Part shown: positions 43,641-51,708 of the stretch, one piece after another
Position numbering within the stretch: the stretch's first letter is position 1
How the letters are laid out: every line of letters begins with the position of its first letter
NCBI RefSeq assembly: GCF_001426345.1
Contig: NZ_LMEM01000013.1
Location: 186,001-250,000 of the forward strand
Length of the DNA stretch: 64,000 nucleotides
Direction: 5' to 3'
Source of the DNA: Devosia sp. Root436
GTDB lineage: Bacteria; Pseudomonadota; Alphaproteobacteria; Rhizobiales; Devosiaceae
Made by a program: the position numbers and the translations under genes
The notes under the pieces: model-generated
Database searches by the model: none
Told to the model about the DNA's origin: nothing
Seen by the model: the letters and a program-made list of their open reading frames with translations, nothing else

Positions 43641-43722
43641 GGCGCCGGGGCTCCAAAAACCGGCGCCCCGAGACGGCTTCCGTCTCACTATTAATTACTC
43701 AGGGGCGTCAGCCGTCTCGGGG
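43641..43722. repeat. Nested inverted repeats in the exporter/DUF2948 gap
   Basis: Two overlapping dyads are seen: GGCGCCGG (43641-43648) with CCGGCGCC (43660-43667), and CCCCGAGACGGCT (43666-43678) with AGCCGTCTCGGGG (43710-43722). The second closes a 31-base AT-richer loop. It could be a transcription terminator, a repeat unit or a small structured RNA; no promoter is evident. Confidence 0.45.
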
Positions 43723-43902
43723 TCCGCCCATCCATGACAACCGCGATCCAGGCGGCGCTTCCGCATGCCGCTTTCCACAGCCCGCATTGCCCATGCGTCG
43801 TCAAACTTGTAGATCGGGGCCGGCATGACCAGATAGGGTCGTTTCATGCCACCAGCGCCGGCCGGTTCCAGCCGGCGCGACAGAAAAACGGGGCCGCCGC
43901 CT

Positions 43903-44337
43903 ATGACCGACCTCAAGCTGCTTGCGCTTGATACCGAAGACCTCGAAGTCATTTCCGCCCATGCGCAGGACGCCGTCGTGCGCGTCGCCGACATGGGCTA
44001 TGCGCGCGGCGACCGCCGCTTTGCGCTGCTGATGAACCGCTTCGATTGGGAATCGGGCCAAGGCCGCCGCGACAAGGGCCTGCGCAGGCGTGCCGCCCTG
44101 CATTTCGACGCGGTGCAGTCCGTCGTCACCAATGGCTTCGATCCCGCCGCGCCCGAAGGCGTGCTGGAACTGCTGGCCATCACCTTCAAGCCCATCGACG
44201 GACCGGCCGGCATTGTCGAACTCAGCTTTGCCGGTGGCGGCACCGTGCGGCTGGGCGTCGAATGTCTCGAAGCGCGCCTTTCCGATCTCGGCGCCGTCTG
44301 GGCCGCCTCGGCCAAACCCGCCCACGCCCTCGACTAA
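43903..44337 (+). CDS. DUF2948 family protein
   Basis: The protein is 144 aa from the ATG at 43903. It begins LKLLALDTEDLEVISAHAQD and contains FALLMNRFDWE, both typical of DUF2948. The family is nearly always encoded just before hisD in Rhizobiales; its function is unknown. It ends 9 bp before hisD. Confidence 0.88.
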   Translation: MTDLKLLALDTEDLEVISAHAQDAVVRVADMGYARGDRRFALLMNRFDWESGQGRRDKGLRRRAALHFDAVQSVVTNGFDPAAPEGVLELLAITFKPIDGPAGIVELSFAGGGTVRLGVECLEARLSDLGAVWAASAKPAHALD

Positions 44338-44346
44338 GGACAGCTG

Positions 44347-45639
44347 ATGCCCATTCGCCTCGACAGCGCCGATGCCGATTTCGAGCAGCTATTCCAGGAA
44401 CTGCTCGACGGCAAGCGCGAGTCCAGCCAGGACGTCAGCGATATCGTCGCCGGCATCATCGCCGATGTGCGGGCGCGTGGCGACGAGGCAGTGGTGGAAC
44501 TGACCAACAGGTTCGATCGCACCCATTTCACCGCCGCCGACCTGCGCATTTCCGAAGCCGAGATCGACAAGGCGGCCGCCCGCGTCACCTCGGAGGTCCG
44601 CGCGGCGCTGCAGACGGCGCATGACCGCATCCGGGCGCATCACGAAAAGCAGAAGCCCGCCGACCACATCTATACCGACCCGCTGGGGGTCATCCTGGGC
44701 ACCCGCTGGACCCCGGTCGATGCCGTGGGCATCTACGTGCCCGGCGGCCTCGCCAACTATCCGTCCTCGGTGCTGATGAATGCCGTGCCCGCCAAGGTGG
44801 CCGGTGTCGAGCGCATCGCCATGGTGGTGCCGACGCCGGGCGGGCAGATCGCCGCCCCCATCCTGCTCGCCGCCAAGATGGCCGGCGTTACCGAGATTTA
44901 CCGCGTCGGCGGCGCCCAGGCCGTCGCGGCTCTTGCCTATGGCACAGCAACCATTGCCCCGGTCGACAAGATCGTCGGCCCCGGCAACGCCTTCGTCGCG
45001 TCGGCCAAGCGCCAGGTCTTCGGCAAGGTCGGTATCGACATGATCGCCGGCCCTTCAGAAGTGCTGGTCATCGCCGATGGCTCGGCCAACCCCGCATGGG
45101 TTGCCGCCGATCTCATCGCCCAGGCCGAACACGGGGCAGGGGCCCGCTCCATTCTCGTCACCACCGAAAAGGGGCTGGCCGACGCGGTTGCCGCCGAGGT
45201 GGACCGGCAGATCGACCTGCTGCCCAATCCGGCCAATGCCCGCGAGGGCTGGGAGGTCCACAGCGCCATCATCACCGTTTCCTCGCTCACCGAGGCCGTT
45301 GCCCTCGCCAATCGCATCGCCTCCGAGCATATCGAACTGGCGCTCGACGATCCGCAGTCCATCCTGCCCGCCATCCGCCATGCCGGCGCAATCTTCCTCG
45401 GCCACCACACGCCCGAGGCCATCGGCGATTATGTCGGCGGCTCCAACCACGTCCTGCCCACGGCCGGCACCGCGCGGTTCGCCTCGGGTCTGGGCGTGCT
45501 CGACTTCATGAAGCGCACCTCCATCCTGGGCTGCGATCCGACGACGCTGGCCGCGCTGGGCGAGGCGGCGGTCACCCTGGCCGAGGTGGAAGGCCTCGAC
45601 GGCCACGGTCGGTCGGTATCGATAAGGCTCAACCGTTGA
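44347..45639 (+). CDS. hisD: Histidinol dehydrogenase
   Basis: The protein is 430 aa, the normal length. It oxidises L-histidinol to L-histidine in two NAD+-dependent steps. Signatures include the GVYVPGG-type IYVPGGLANYPSSVLM, GVTEIYRVGGAQAVAALAYG, GPSEVLVIAD and the zinc-binding QAEHGAGA and ASEHIELALDDP segments. The gene follows DUF2948 and precedes the UPF0262 fusion, as in other Rhizobiales. Confidence 0.97.
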   Translation: MPIRLDSADADFEQLFQELLDGKRESSQDVSDIVAGIIADVRARGDEAVVELTNRFDRTHFTAADLRISEAEIDKAAARVTSEVRAALQTAHDRIRAHHEKQKPADHIYTDPLGVILGTRWTPVDAVGIYVPGGLANYPSSVLMNAVPAKVAGVERIAMVVPTPGGQIAAPILLAAKMAGVTEIYRVGGAQAVAALAYGTATIAPVDKIVGPGNAFVASAKRQVFGKVGIDMIAGPSEVLVIADGSANPAWVAADLIAQAEHGAGARSILVTTEKGLADAVAAEVDRQIDLLPNPANAREGWEVHSAIITVSSLTEAVALANRIASEHIELALDDPQSILPAIRHAGAIFLGHHTPEAIGDYVGGSNHVLPTAGTARFASGLGVLDFMKRTSILGCDPTTLAALGEAAVTLAEVEGLDGHGRSVSIRLNR

Positions 45640-45647
45640 GCATTTCG

Positions 45648-46607
45648 ATGGAAAGCCAGGCGAAACCCACCAATACGGATCGCCTGGTCACCGTGACGCT
45701 CGACCCCAATACCATCACCTCGATCAATCCCGACGAGGTGCATGAATGGCGCATCGCCATCTATGACCTGCTGGAAGAAAACACTTTCCGGCCCGCCCGC
45801 GTCACGGCCACCGGGCCCTTCGCGCTGCATATGTCGATCATCGGCAATTCCATCGTGCTCGATGTGCGCCACCCCGAAACCTTCCAGCCCATCGCCGCGC
45901 ACTATCTGTCGCTCACCCCGTTCCGCCGGCTGATCCGCGACTATTTCCGTATCCGCGACGCCTATTACGAAGCCATCCGCTCGGCCCAGCCCTTCCAGAT
46001 CGAAACCGTCGACATGGCGCGCCGCGGCATGCACAACGAGGCGGCCGAACTGCTGCGCACGCGGCTGACCAACAAGATCATCGTCGATCTCAACACCGCG
46101 CGGCGCCTGTTCACCCTCATCTGCGCCGTGCAGCCCTATGCCAGCAGGATCGACGAGGCGACGAGCGAACTGCCCTCGGTGCTCTTCGTCTGCTCGATGA
46201 ATTCGGTGCGCTCGCCCATGGCCGCGGCTTTGGCCCGCCAGGCCTTTCCCGGCCGCATCATCGCCCGCTCGGTGGGCGTCAATGGCGGCAAGGCCGACCA
46301 GTTCGTGCACGAGGTGATGGAAGAGATCGGCATTGATATGAGCGTGCACACGCCCCATATCCTGGACGAACTGGTTGCCAACCACTTCGACCTGGTCATT
46401 ACCCTCTCCGAAGACGCGCCCGAAGCCGTGACCCGCAAGGGTCTCGAAGCCGGCGCGGTCGAACACTGGACGACAGCGGATCCGTCTTTGGTGGAGGGCA
46501 ATCGCGAACTGGTGCTGAACGCCTATCGCGAACTGCGCGACAGCCTGCGCAAGCAGGTGCGCACCCGCCTCGAACCTCTGGTTTCCGGTGGTTCACAAAT
46601 CCGTTGA
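45648..46607 (+). CDS. UPF0262 domain fused to a low-molecular-weight phosphatase domain
   Basis: The protein is 319 aa; a TTG at 45636 could add four residues. Residues 1-~165 match UPF0262 (LTPFRRLIRDYFRIRDAYYEAI, RRLFTLICAV). The rest is an LMW protein-tyrosine-phosphatase/ArsC-like domain starting at PSVLFVCSMNSVRSPMAAAL, with an intact CX5R(S) loop and a DPS loop near the C-terminus for the general acid. The two are usually separate adjacent genes; here the frame runs through with no stop and no internal start at the junction. Phosphatase activity is likely; its substrate is unknown. Confidence 0.85.
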   Translation: MESQAKPTNTDRLVTVTLDPNTITSINPDEVHEWRIAIYDLLEENTFRPARVTATGPFALHMSIIGNSIVLDVRHPETFQPIAAHYLSLTPFRRLIRDYFRIRDAYYEAIRSAQPFQIETVDMARRGMHNEAAELLRTRLTNKIIVDLNTARRLFTLICAVQPYASRIDEATSELPSVLFVCSMNSVRSPMAAALARQAFPGRIIARSVGVNGGKADQFVHEVMEEIGIDMSVHTPHILDELVANHFDLVITLSEDAPEAVTRKGLEAGAVEHWTTADPSLVEGNRELVLNAYRELRDSLRKQVRTRLEPLVSGGSQIR

Positions 46608-46681
46608 ATTGAAGTAGGTAGAGACCACTTTCCGACCCGTGGCCGGCAAGCTATGCCCCTATGGGTCTATCAGGAGACAGT

Positions 46682-46900
46682 ATGGCGAAGGAAGAAGTGC
46701 TCGAATTTCCGGGCGTGGTGACTGAATTGCTCCCCAATGCGACGTTCCGCGTCAAGTTGGAGAACGAGCATGAGATCATTGCCCACACCGCCGGCCGCAT
46801 GCGCAAGAACCGTATCCGCGTCCTGGCCGGCGACAAGGTCCTGTGCGAAATGACGCCCTACGACCTGACCAAGGGCCGTATTACCTACCGCTTCAAATAA
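46682..46900 (+). CDS. infA: Translation initiation factor IF-1
   Basis: The protein is 72 aa, the exact family length, from the ATG at 46682 ([13 protein letters not shown]) with an AGGAGA ribosome site. It is a single S1/OB-fold domain ([39 protein letters not shown]). IF-1 binds the ribosomal A site during initiation. It sits in its conserved place between the phosphatase and maf genes. Confidence 0.97.
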   Translation: MAKEEVLEFPGVVTELLPNATFRVKLENEHEIIAHTAGRMRKNRIRVLAGDKVLCEMTPYDLTKGRITYRFK

Positions 46901-46911
46901 AGGCAGCAGAG

Positions 46912-47550
46912 ATGGCCAGCCGTCCGGATTTGATCCTGGCCTCCGCCTCGCCGCGCCGGCTCGCCTTGCTCAATCAGATCGGCATCGAGCCCGAGCATCT
47001 GGTGCCAGCCCATGTAGACGAGACGCCCGAAAAGGGCGAATTGCCGCGCAAGCTGGCCATCCGCCTCGCCGACCTCAAGGCTCTCACCGCCCAGCACAAG
47101 GCCCGCTCCGCCGGTTTCGGCCAGGGCGCGATCGTGCTTGCGGCGGACACTGTGGTCGCCGTTGGCCGCCGCATCCTGCCCAAGGCCGAGACCATGGACG
47201 AGGCCACCGAGTGCCTGCGCCTGCTCTCGGGCCGGTCTCACCGCGTTTATACCGCCCTGACGGTGCTCACGCCCTCCGGCGCCAAACGCCAGCGCCTGGT
47301 CGAAACCCGCCTGCGCTTCAAGCGCCTCTCTAACAGAGAGATGGAATCCTACCTGGCCAGCGCCGAGTGGCGCGACAAGGCGGGTGGTTATGCCATCCAG
47401 GGCATTGCCGGCGCTTTCGTGGTCAAGCTTTCCGGCTCCTATACCGCCGTTGTCGGCCTGCCGCTGATGGAAACCGCCCAGCTCCTCGCCGGCGAGGGCT
47501 ATCCGGTCCATTTCAACTGGCTCAACCAGTCCACGCTGTCAGGCGTCTGA
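46912..47550 (+). CDS. maf: Maf-like nucleotide pyrophosphatase
   Basis: The protein is 212 aa from the ATG at 46912. The motif [13 protein letters not shown] opens it, followed by [22 protein letters not shown] and [13 protein letters not shown]. Maf proteins hydrolyse modified or non-canonical nucleoside triphosphates. It is 11 bp after infA, and its stop overlaps the yacG start. Confidence 0.93.
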   Translation: MASRPDLILASASPRRLALLNQIGIEPEHLVPAHVDETPEKGELPRKLAIRLADLKALTAQHKARSAGFGQGAIVLAADTVVAVGRRILPKAETMDEATECLRLLSGRSHRVYTALTVLTPSGAKRQRLVETRLRFKRLSNREMESYLASAEWRDKAGGYAIQGIAGAFVVKLSGSYTAVVGLPLMETAQLLAGEGYPVHFNWLNQSTLSGV

Positions 47551-47744
47551 TGCCCACGGCCAAAAAATGCCCGATCTGCGGCAAGCCCGCGACTGAAGAG
47601 TTCAAGCCCTTCTGCTCCAAACGCTGCGCCGACGTCGATCTCAACCGCTGGCTATCAGGCAATTATGTCATTCCGGCCCGGGACGACGAGCCCGTGGCCG
47701 ATGACGATCCGAACCTGCCCAAGCTCGATGACGAGGACTTTTAG
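47550..47744 (+). CDS. yacG: DNA gyrase inhibitor / zinc-binding protein YacG
   Basis: The protein is 64 aa. The four zinc ligands are in CPICGKPA and [10 protein letters not shown], followed by [12 protein letters not shown]. YacG binds gyrase and inhibits its supercoiling activity. The ATG overlaps the maf stop (TGATG). It is the last protein gene before tRNA-Phe. Confidence 0.93.
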   Translation: MPTAKKCPICGKPATEEFKPFCSKRCADVDLNRWLSGNYVIPARDDEPVADDDPNLPKLDDEDF

Positions 47745-47927
47745 GCCTTCGAAGACCTCTTGGTGAGCCCGTCGAACCACGAAGGCCACTGGGCTGCGGC
47801 CCGCTGCGGCAGAGGTCTCCACCCGCCCACGCAAACTCCTTGTCCACATACCCTTTTCCCGCTTGCGTGGCCAAAACCCATCCCCTATAAGGCCGATGGC
47901 TTTCAGCCGAGGCGGACTTCCGCCATT

Positions 47928-48003
47928 GCCCGGGTAGCTCAGTTGGTAGAGCAGCGGATTGAAAATCCGCGTGTCACTGGTTCGATTCCGGTCCCGGGCA
48001 CCA
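47928..48003 (+). tRNA. tRNA-Phe (anticodon GAA), likely integration target
   Basis: A full cloverleaf with acceptor stem GCCCGGG and CCCGGGC, anticodon stem GCGGA/TCCGC, loop TTGAAAA (anticodon GAA) and an encoded CCA end. Mobile-element genes follow at once and an integrase lies 2.5 kb downstream, so the 3' end of this gene is the probable att site. Confidence 0.95.
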
Positions 48004-48338
48004 CCTATTTCTTAAATAAACTCAAATAGTTGTAGGTGGCATTGGTCCTATCGAGCACCGCCCCGTGTGACATTCGTGCGCCACGCGCAAACCCCAGCGA
48101 TTCCGGGCGGTCACTTCCGGCCCCGGTAAATCCATGTCACATGAAATGGCACATCGAATGGTCTATAGTCGGTACTCATGGCCGATGTAATCGATCGCCC
48201 TCGCTGTGGGCAGCGGCGGCAGCCTCGAGCTGCGGGCGCGAAGCGTTGGCGCGGATCACGCTGCCGTTGACCGGTCGATTGTTTGACTTCAACGACCTTG
48301 ACGCATATTGAGCCCGCTACCCAAGGGAAGCCGGCCCT
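48004..48338. other. Gene-free left edge of the element, with a possible promoter
   Basis: No credible coding frame is seen in these 335 bases. A CTATTT...AAATAG dyad lies right after the tRNA. A TTGACT (48283-48288) followed at 16 bp by ATATTG (48305-48310) could be the promoter of the three-gene cassette that starts at 48339. Confidence 0.4.
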
Positions 48339-49550
48339 GTGAAAAAGCGATCGTCGGATAGGCAGTTCAGGGACGCAGCGCAGGTTCGGCGCCGTTACGC
48401 TCGTTATCTCCGACGTGCACTTGTCCTCCTTATTCGGCGCAAAGGACGACCGGCGTTAAGCACGCTTCAGCGGTCGACGTCCAACCGCCGCAAAATGCCG
48501 GCAGGCTACTACACTTCGCCGAAGGAGGCACGGGCGATGCCGGTGCCTCCCATCTTCGCAGTCGAGAATGCAGAATTCCTCGAGTGGCTGTCGAACTCGT
48601 TCTCGCGCAGCAGTAGGCACTTGGCCAGGATCACGCGCCGACGCGCCCAAGGACGCAGGATCAAGCGGGTTCGAGGCCTGTCGTACAGCGACTTCGCGAT
48701 GATCAAACAGATGACGCCCGAGGCAGCACTGGTCGTTGCAGCGCTCTACGACAGAAACCGCACGCTGTCTCAGTCCGCGACGCATGTGTACAACCTTGCG
48801 GACTGGAGCCCTAGCGTCAGGGACACTCTAGGCCGCATTGGCTTCTTTGAGATTTTGGGATTACCTTCAAATGAGGTGATAGCCCTGTCCGACCCACTAA
48901 CGCGGATAGAGCGCTTCAATTCAAGCGCGCAAGTGGAGTCGGTGGAGCTAGGCCAACTCGTCGAAAAACTGCTCGACTACCTGATTGCCGCCCATCCAGG
49001 CTGCCTTACCGGGGACGAAACAGTGGCTCGGACCATAAAGCTGTATTCAGCGCTTATCGAGGCAACGGAGAACACTCGCCGTCACGCCTATCCCGTCGAC
49101 TTCAGCTCGGCAAACCCTGTGCAGCCTAACTGGTGGCTCACCGGCGCGATTACGGAAGCGGAACGCAAGCTCTCTCTGGTCGTTTACGATCAAGGAATTT
49201 CCATTCCCGGGAGCCTTGCCGCTCATCGTGATTCTCAATGGGCGGGCCACAATTATGTCAACCGGGTATTGAAGAGATTTACCAAAGGGGCATTTGATGA
49301 TGATGACCCGATCTCAGACCATGCAAAGATACGCCTTGCCATGCGACACGGCTGGACCTCGACTTCATCATCGCATCGCGGTAAAGGGCTGCCAGTTGTG
49401 CGCGAGGCTATTTCTCACTGCCAGCATGGCATCCTTCATATTTTGAGTAGGAATGGCGCGTATCGTGAGGAAACTGGAAGGAAGCCGCAATCATGGCACT
49501 TGAGTTCGCCAATGCCAGGAACGCTCATCATATGGGACCTTTGGCTATGA
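48339..49550 (+). CDS. GHKL-type ATPase protein of a three-gene cassette
   Basis: The protein is 403 aa from a GTG at 48339, with an AAGGGAAG ribosome site. Residues 1-115 are strongly Arg/Lys-rich (RRRYARYLRRALVLLIRRKG). The C-terminal part is a histidine-kinase-like ATPase: N-box EATENTRRHAY (E241, N245, H249), G1 box VVYDQGISIPGS (D284), G2 box HRGKGLPVV (residues 346-354) and a closing PGTLIIWD strand. No H-box, receiver or membrane helix is seen, so it resembles an anti-sigma-type kinase rather than a sensor kinase. It overlaps the STAS-like gene by 4 bp. Base composition is lower in GC than the core. Confidence 0.75.
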   Translation: MKKRSSDRQFRDAAQVRRRYARYLRRALVLLIRRKGRPALSTLQRSTSNRRKMPAGYYTSPKEARAMPVPPIFAVENAEFLEWLSNSFSRSSRHLARITRRRAQGRRIKRVRGLSYSDFAMIKQMTPEAALVVAALYDRNRTLSQSATHVYNLADWSPSVRDTLGRIGFFEILGLPSNEVIALSDPLTRIERFNSSAQVESVELGQLVEKLLDYLIAAHPGCLTGDETVARTIKLYSALIEATENTRRHAYPVDFSSANPVQPNWWLTGAITEAERKLSLVVYDQGISIPGSLAAHRDSQWAGHNYVNRVLKRFTKGAFDDDDPISDHAKIRLAMRHGWTSTSSSHRGKGLPVVREAISHCQHGILHILSRNGAYREETGRKPQSWHLSSPMPGTLIIWDLWL

Positions 49551-49903
49551 CCGCTCATCCAGCGGCCGCATCACCGATCATTATTGCCGATGATTTCTCG
49601 CGCTTTCCCGGCGGCAGATATCGCGCCGATGGCGACAACAGTGGCGAGGAGTTCCGAGAGGACTACCTCGTTCATGCCATTGACGCTGCGCGTACAGCGG
49701 GTCGCCCTGTAACTGTCGTCCTCGACGGCGTAGCCGGATATCCCGCATCCTTCCTGGAAGAGGCTTTTGGCGGCCTCGTTCGTGAGGGGCACTTCACTAA
49801 GGCCGATCTGCGCAAGTGGCTTGTGATTGAAGCGTCGTCTCTCTACCAGACTTTTCAGGTTCTCACTTGGAGCTACATCGACCAGGCTAAGCCTAAGACG
49901 TGA
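49547..49903 (+). CDS. STAS-like DUF4325 protein
   Basis: The protein is 118 aa. The core motif GYPASFLEEAFGGLVREG (from residue 64) matches the STAS-like DUF4325 family; Ser68 aligns with the conserved Ser of the helix start that is phosphorylated in SpoIIAA-type proteins. DUF4325 proteins often follow a GHKL ATPase gene, which suggests a kinase/antagonist switch. The ATG overlaps the ATPase stop (ATGA), and its own stop overlaps the next start (GTGA). Confidence 0.8.
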   Translation: MTAHPAAASPIIIADDFSRFPGGRYRADGDNSGEEFREDYLVHAIDAARTAGRPVTVVLDGVAGYPASFLEEAFGGLVREGHFTKADLRKWLVIEASSLYQTFQVLTWSYIDQAKPKT

Positions 49904-50391
49904 CGGGCGGGCGGTTCTCTGAACTTGTCCTCGCCGCGCTCTTTGGGGCGTGCTCTGCGCTGATCCTGGCCTGGCTCAAGTCCAGCCGCGATGACCACTG
50001 GGAAACCTTTAAGCACTTTATCGAGCAGGTGATGGCCGTCGCAGAGGATGGCACCGATTACTGGCTACTCGACGCCAATGACGATAACCGCCTCCGACTT
50101 GAAGCAAAAATACTGGGCGGGCAGACCTACCTGCAACATCACTCCCTGTTGGTATTCGGCCGACTTCGCGTCCATGAGATGATGCCCCTGGTGCAAAGTC
50201 TGGCGCTGTTTCTGGATTCTCTATCTGGCGGAGACTTCCGTAGCCCCACGCGCACAGCCGACTTTCAGCGCGCGTCAGATTGCCAAGTGCGAGCAGCCGA
50301 ACTTGCGGTGCTGGCCCGTCAAACATTTTCGAAGTCGGTTACGCTCATGGCGATGTTTAAGCGCTTCACGCGCTACCCATTCGCGGGCTGA
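49900..50391 (+). CDS. Single-pass membrane protein, third gene of the cassette
   Basis: The protein is 163 aa from a GTG overlapping the DUF4325 stop. One transmembrane helix lies at residues 7-25 (SELVLAALFGACSALILAW), then a soluble mostly helical domain with a DANDDNRLRLEAKIL segment and a Leu-rich core. I do not recognise a family. The position makes it the likely sensor or effector output of the ATPase/STAS pair. The gene is followed by the integrase gene on the other strand. Confidence 0.65.
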   Translation: MTGGRFSELVLAALFGACSALILAWLKSSRDDHWETFKHFIEQVMAVAEDGTDYWLLDANDDNRLRLEAKILGGQTYLQHHSLLVFGRLRVHEMMPLVQSLALFLDSLSGGDFRSPTRTADFQRASDCQVRAAELAVLARQTFSKSVTLMAMFKRFTRYPFAG

Positions 50392-50472
50392 AACACCAAC
50401 CTCATTTGCCGCGCACGTACCGCCGCCAGAGCGTCATTCTGCATCAGCAGTGCATGACCAGCCCTCCGCATT

Positions 50473-51708
50473 TCATCCCAGTAGCGCCGCCGCCGCGGCG
50501 CTCATCTCGCTGCCGTCGTCTAGTCGCTCGAACAGGTGGCTGTAGGTGTTCATCGTGATGACGATGGACGAGTGCCCGAGCCGCTCCTGGACCTCTTTCG
50601 GCGACAGGCCCAACCCGCCGGCCTTCGTCGAGTTGATCAGCCAACTGGCGTTGAAGTGTCTCAGGGCGTGCATGCCGGTATATTTCGCGGCGAGCACCGG
50701 CTTTCCCTCCGCATCGACCTCCCCGGTGTCCACCGTCACACCAGCCCGCACCATCGCCGGGCACAACCCGCGATTGATGATGTTGGCCAGGCTCTCGACC
50801 TTGCCCTGGCCGTTGGGGAACACGAGCTGTAGCACCTTTGCCGGCTGCCCAGCGTCGCCCTTCTTGCCGGTGTCCTTCCGCGGGCAGACTAGCCGCCATT
50901 CCCTCAGAGCGTTGACGACCAGCGCCGGCAGCGAGACATAGCGCTCGCTGGTTTCTGTCTTCGGCCGGCCAATCGCGTTGTACCGATCCGCGCGCTGGCG
51001 GACGTACACGCCGCCCTTGACCAGATCGACATCATCCCAGACCAGGCCCCGCAGCTCACTGGCCCTCAGTCCGCCGAACACTGCCACGAGCATCAGCGGG
51101 CGCCATCGGCCGCGCAGATGTCCCAGGAAGGCTTTGACCTCGTCGGGCGAGGGAATGTCCACCCCGACCCTCAACTTGCCCTTGGCGCGCTTCTCTGCGC
51201 GCGCGTCGGCACCATTCCCCAGCCCCCTCATGTCCCGCACTACGTTCCTCACGGCGTGGCCGCGCTTTTGCGCGTTCGCGAGTATGCTGCCCAGGCTGAC
51301 CATCACCTTCTTGATCATGGCGGCCGAGCGTCCGGCGTCGTGCAACTCGTCCTCGAACTTGCTCAGCACCACCGGCGTCAGGGCGGGGAGCTTCACGTGA
51401 CCTATTGCCGGGTTGATATGCAGATCCAGGTGCTGTCGGTATTGGGCGATGGTGGCCTGCTCCCGGCCGGCGCGCTGCTTGGCCTTGATCCACAGGTCCC
51501 CCGCTTCTTCGATCGTGATGCTATCGCTCGGGGCGATGTGCGTACCGTCGGCTACCTCAGTGCTGGCTCGCTTCTCGTAGGCCTCGGCATCCTTCTTCAG
51601 CTTGAACTGCTTCCGATGGCGCCTGCCGGCGGCGTCGACATAGTCCGCAACCCATGCCTGATTGGGGCCGGCTATGGAGTCAGGGAAAAAGCGCTTACGG
51701 ACGGACAT
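50473..51708 (-). CDS. Tyrosine-type site-specific integrase
   Basis: The protein is 411 aa from the ATG at 51708 (MSVRKRFFPDSIAG). An N-terminal arm-binding and SAM-like core-binding domain precede the catalytic domain with Arg215 (GGLRASEL), HxxR at 347-350 (HALRH), His379 (RLGHSS) and the nucleophile Tyr389 (NTYSHLF). All catalytic residues are present. The frame continues upstream to 51846 inside the Abi gene; the ATG at 51708 overlaps the Abi stop and is preferred. It should integrate the element at tRNA-Phe. Confidence 0.93.
   Translation of the reverse strand: MSVRKRFFPDSIAGPNQAWVADYVDAAGRRHRKQFKLKKDAEAYEKRASTEVADGTHIAPSDSITIEEAGDLWIKAKQRAGREQATIAQYRQHLDLHINPAIGHVKLPALTPVVLSKFEDELHDAGRSAAMIKKVMVSLGSILANAQKRGHAVRNVVRDMRGLGNGADARAEKRAKGKLRVGVDIPSPDEVKAFLGHLRGRWRPLMLVAVFGGLRASELRGLVWDDVDLVKGGVYVRQRADRYNAIGRPKTETSERYVSLPALVVNALREWRLVCPRKDTGKKGDAGQPAKVLQLVFPNGQGKVESLANIINRGLCPAMVRAGVTVDTGEVDAEGKPVLAAKYTGMHALRHFNASWLINSTKAGGLGLSPKEVQERLGHSSIVITMNTYSHLFERLDDGSEMSAAAAALLG

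Noticed and set aside
43359-43737. Short open frames on both strands in the exporter/DUF2948 gap
   Set aside because: They are encoded by the palindromic repeats and end or begin inside the dyads; no ribosome sites are seen.
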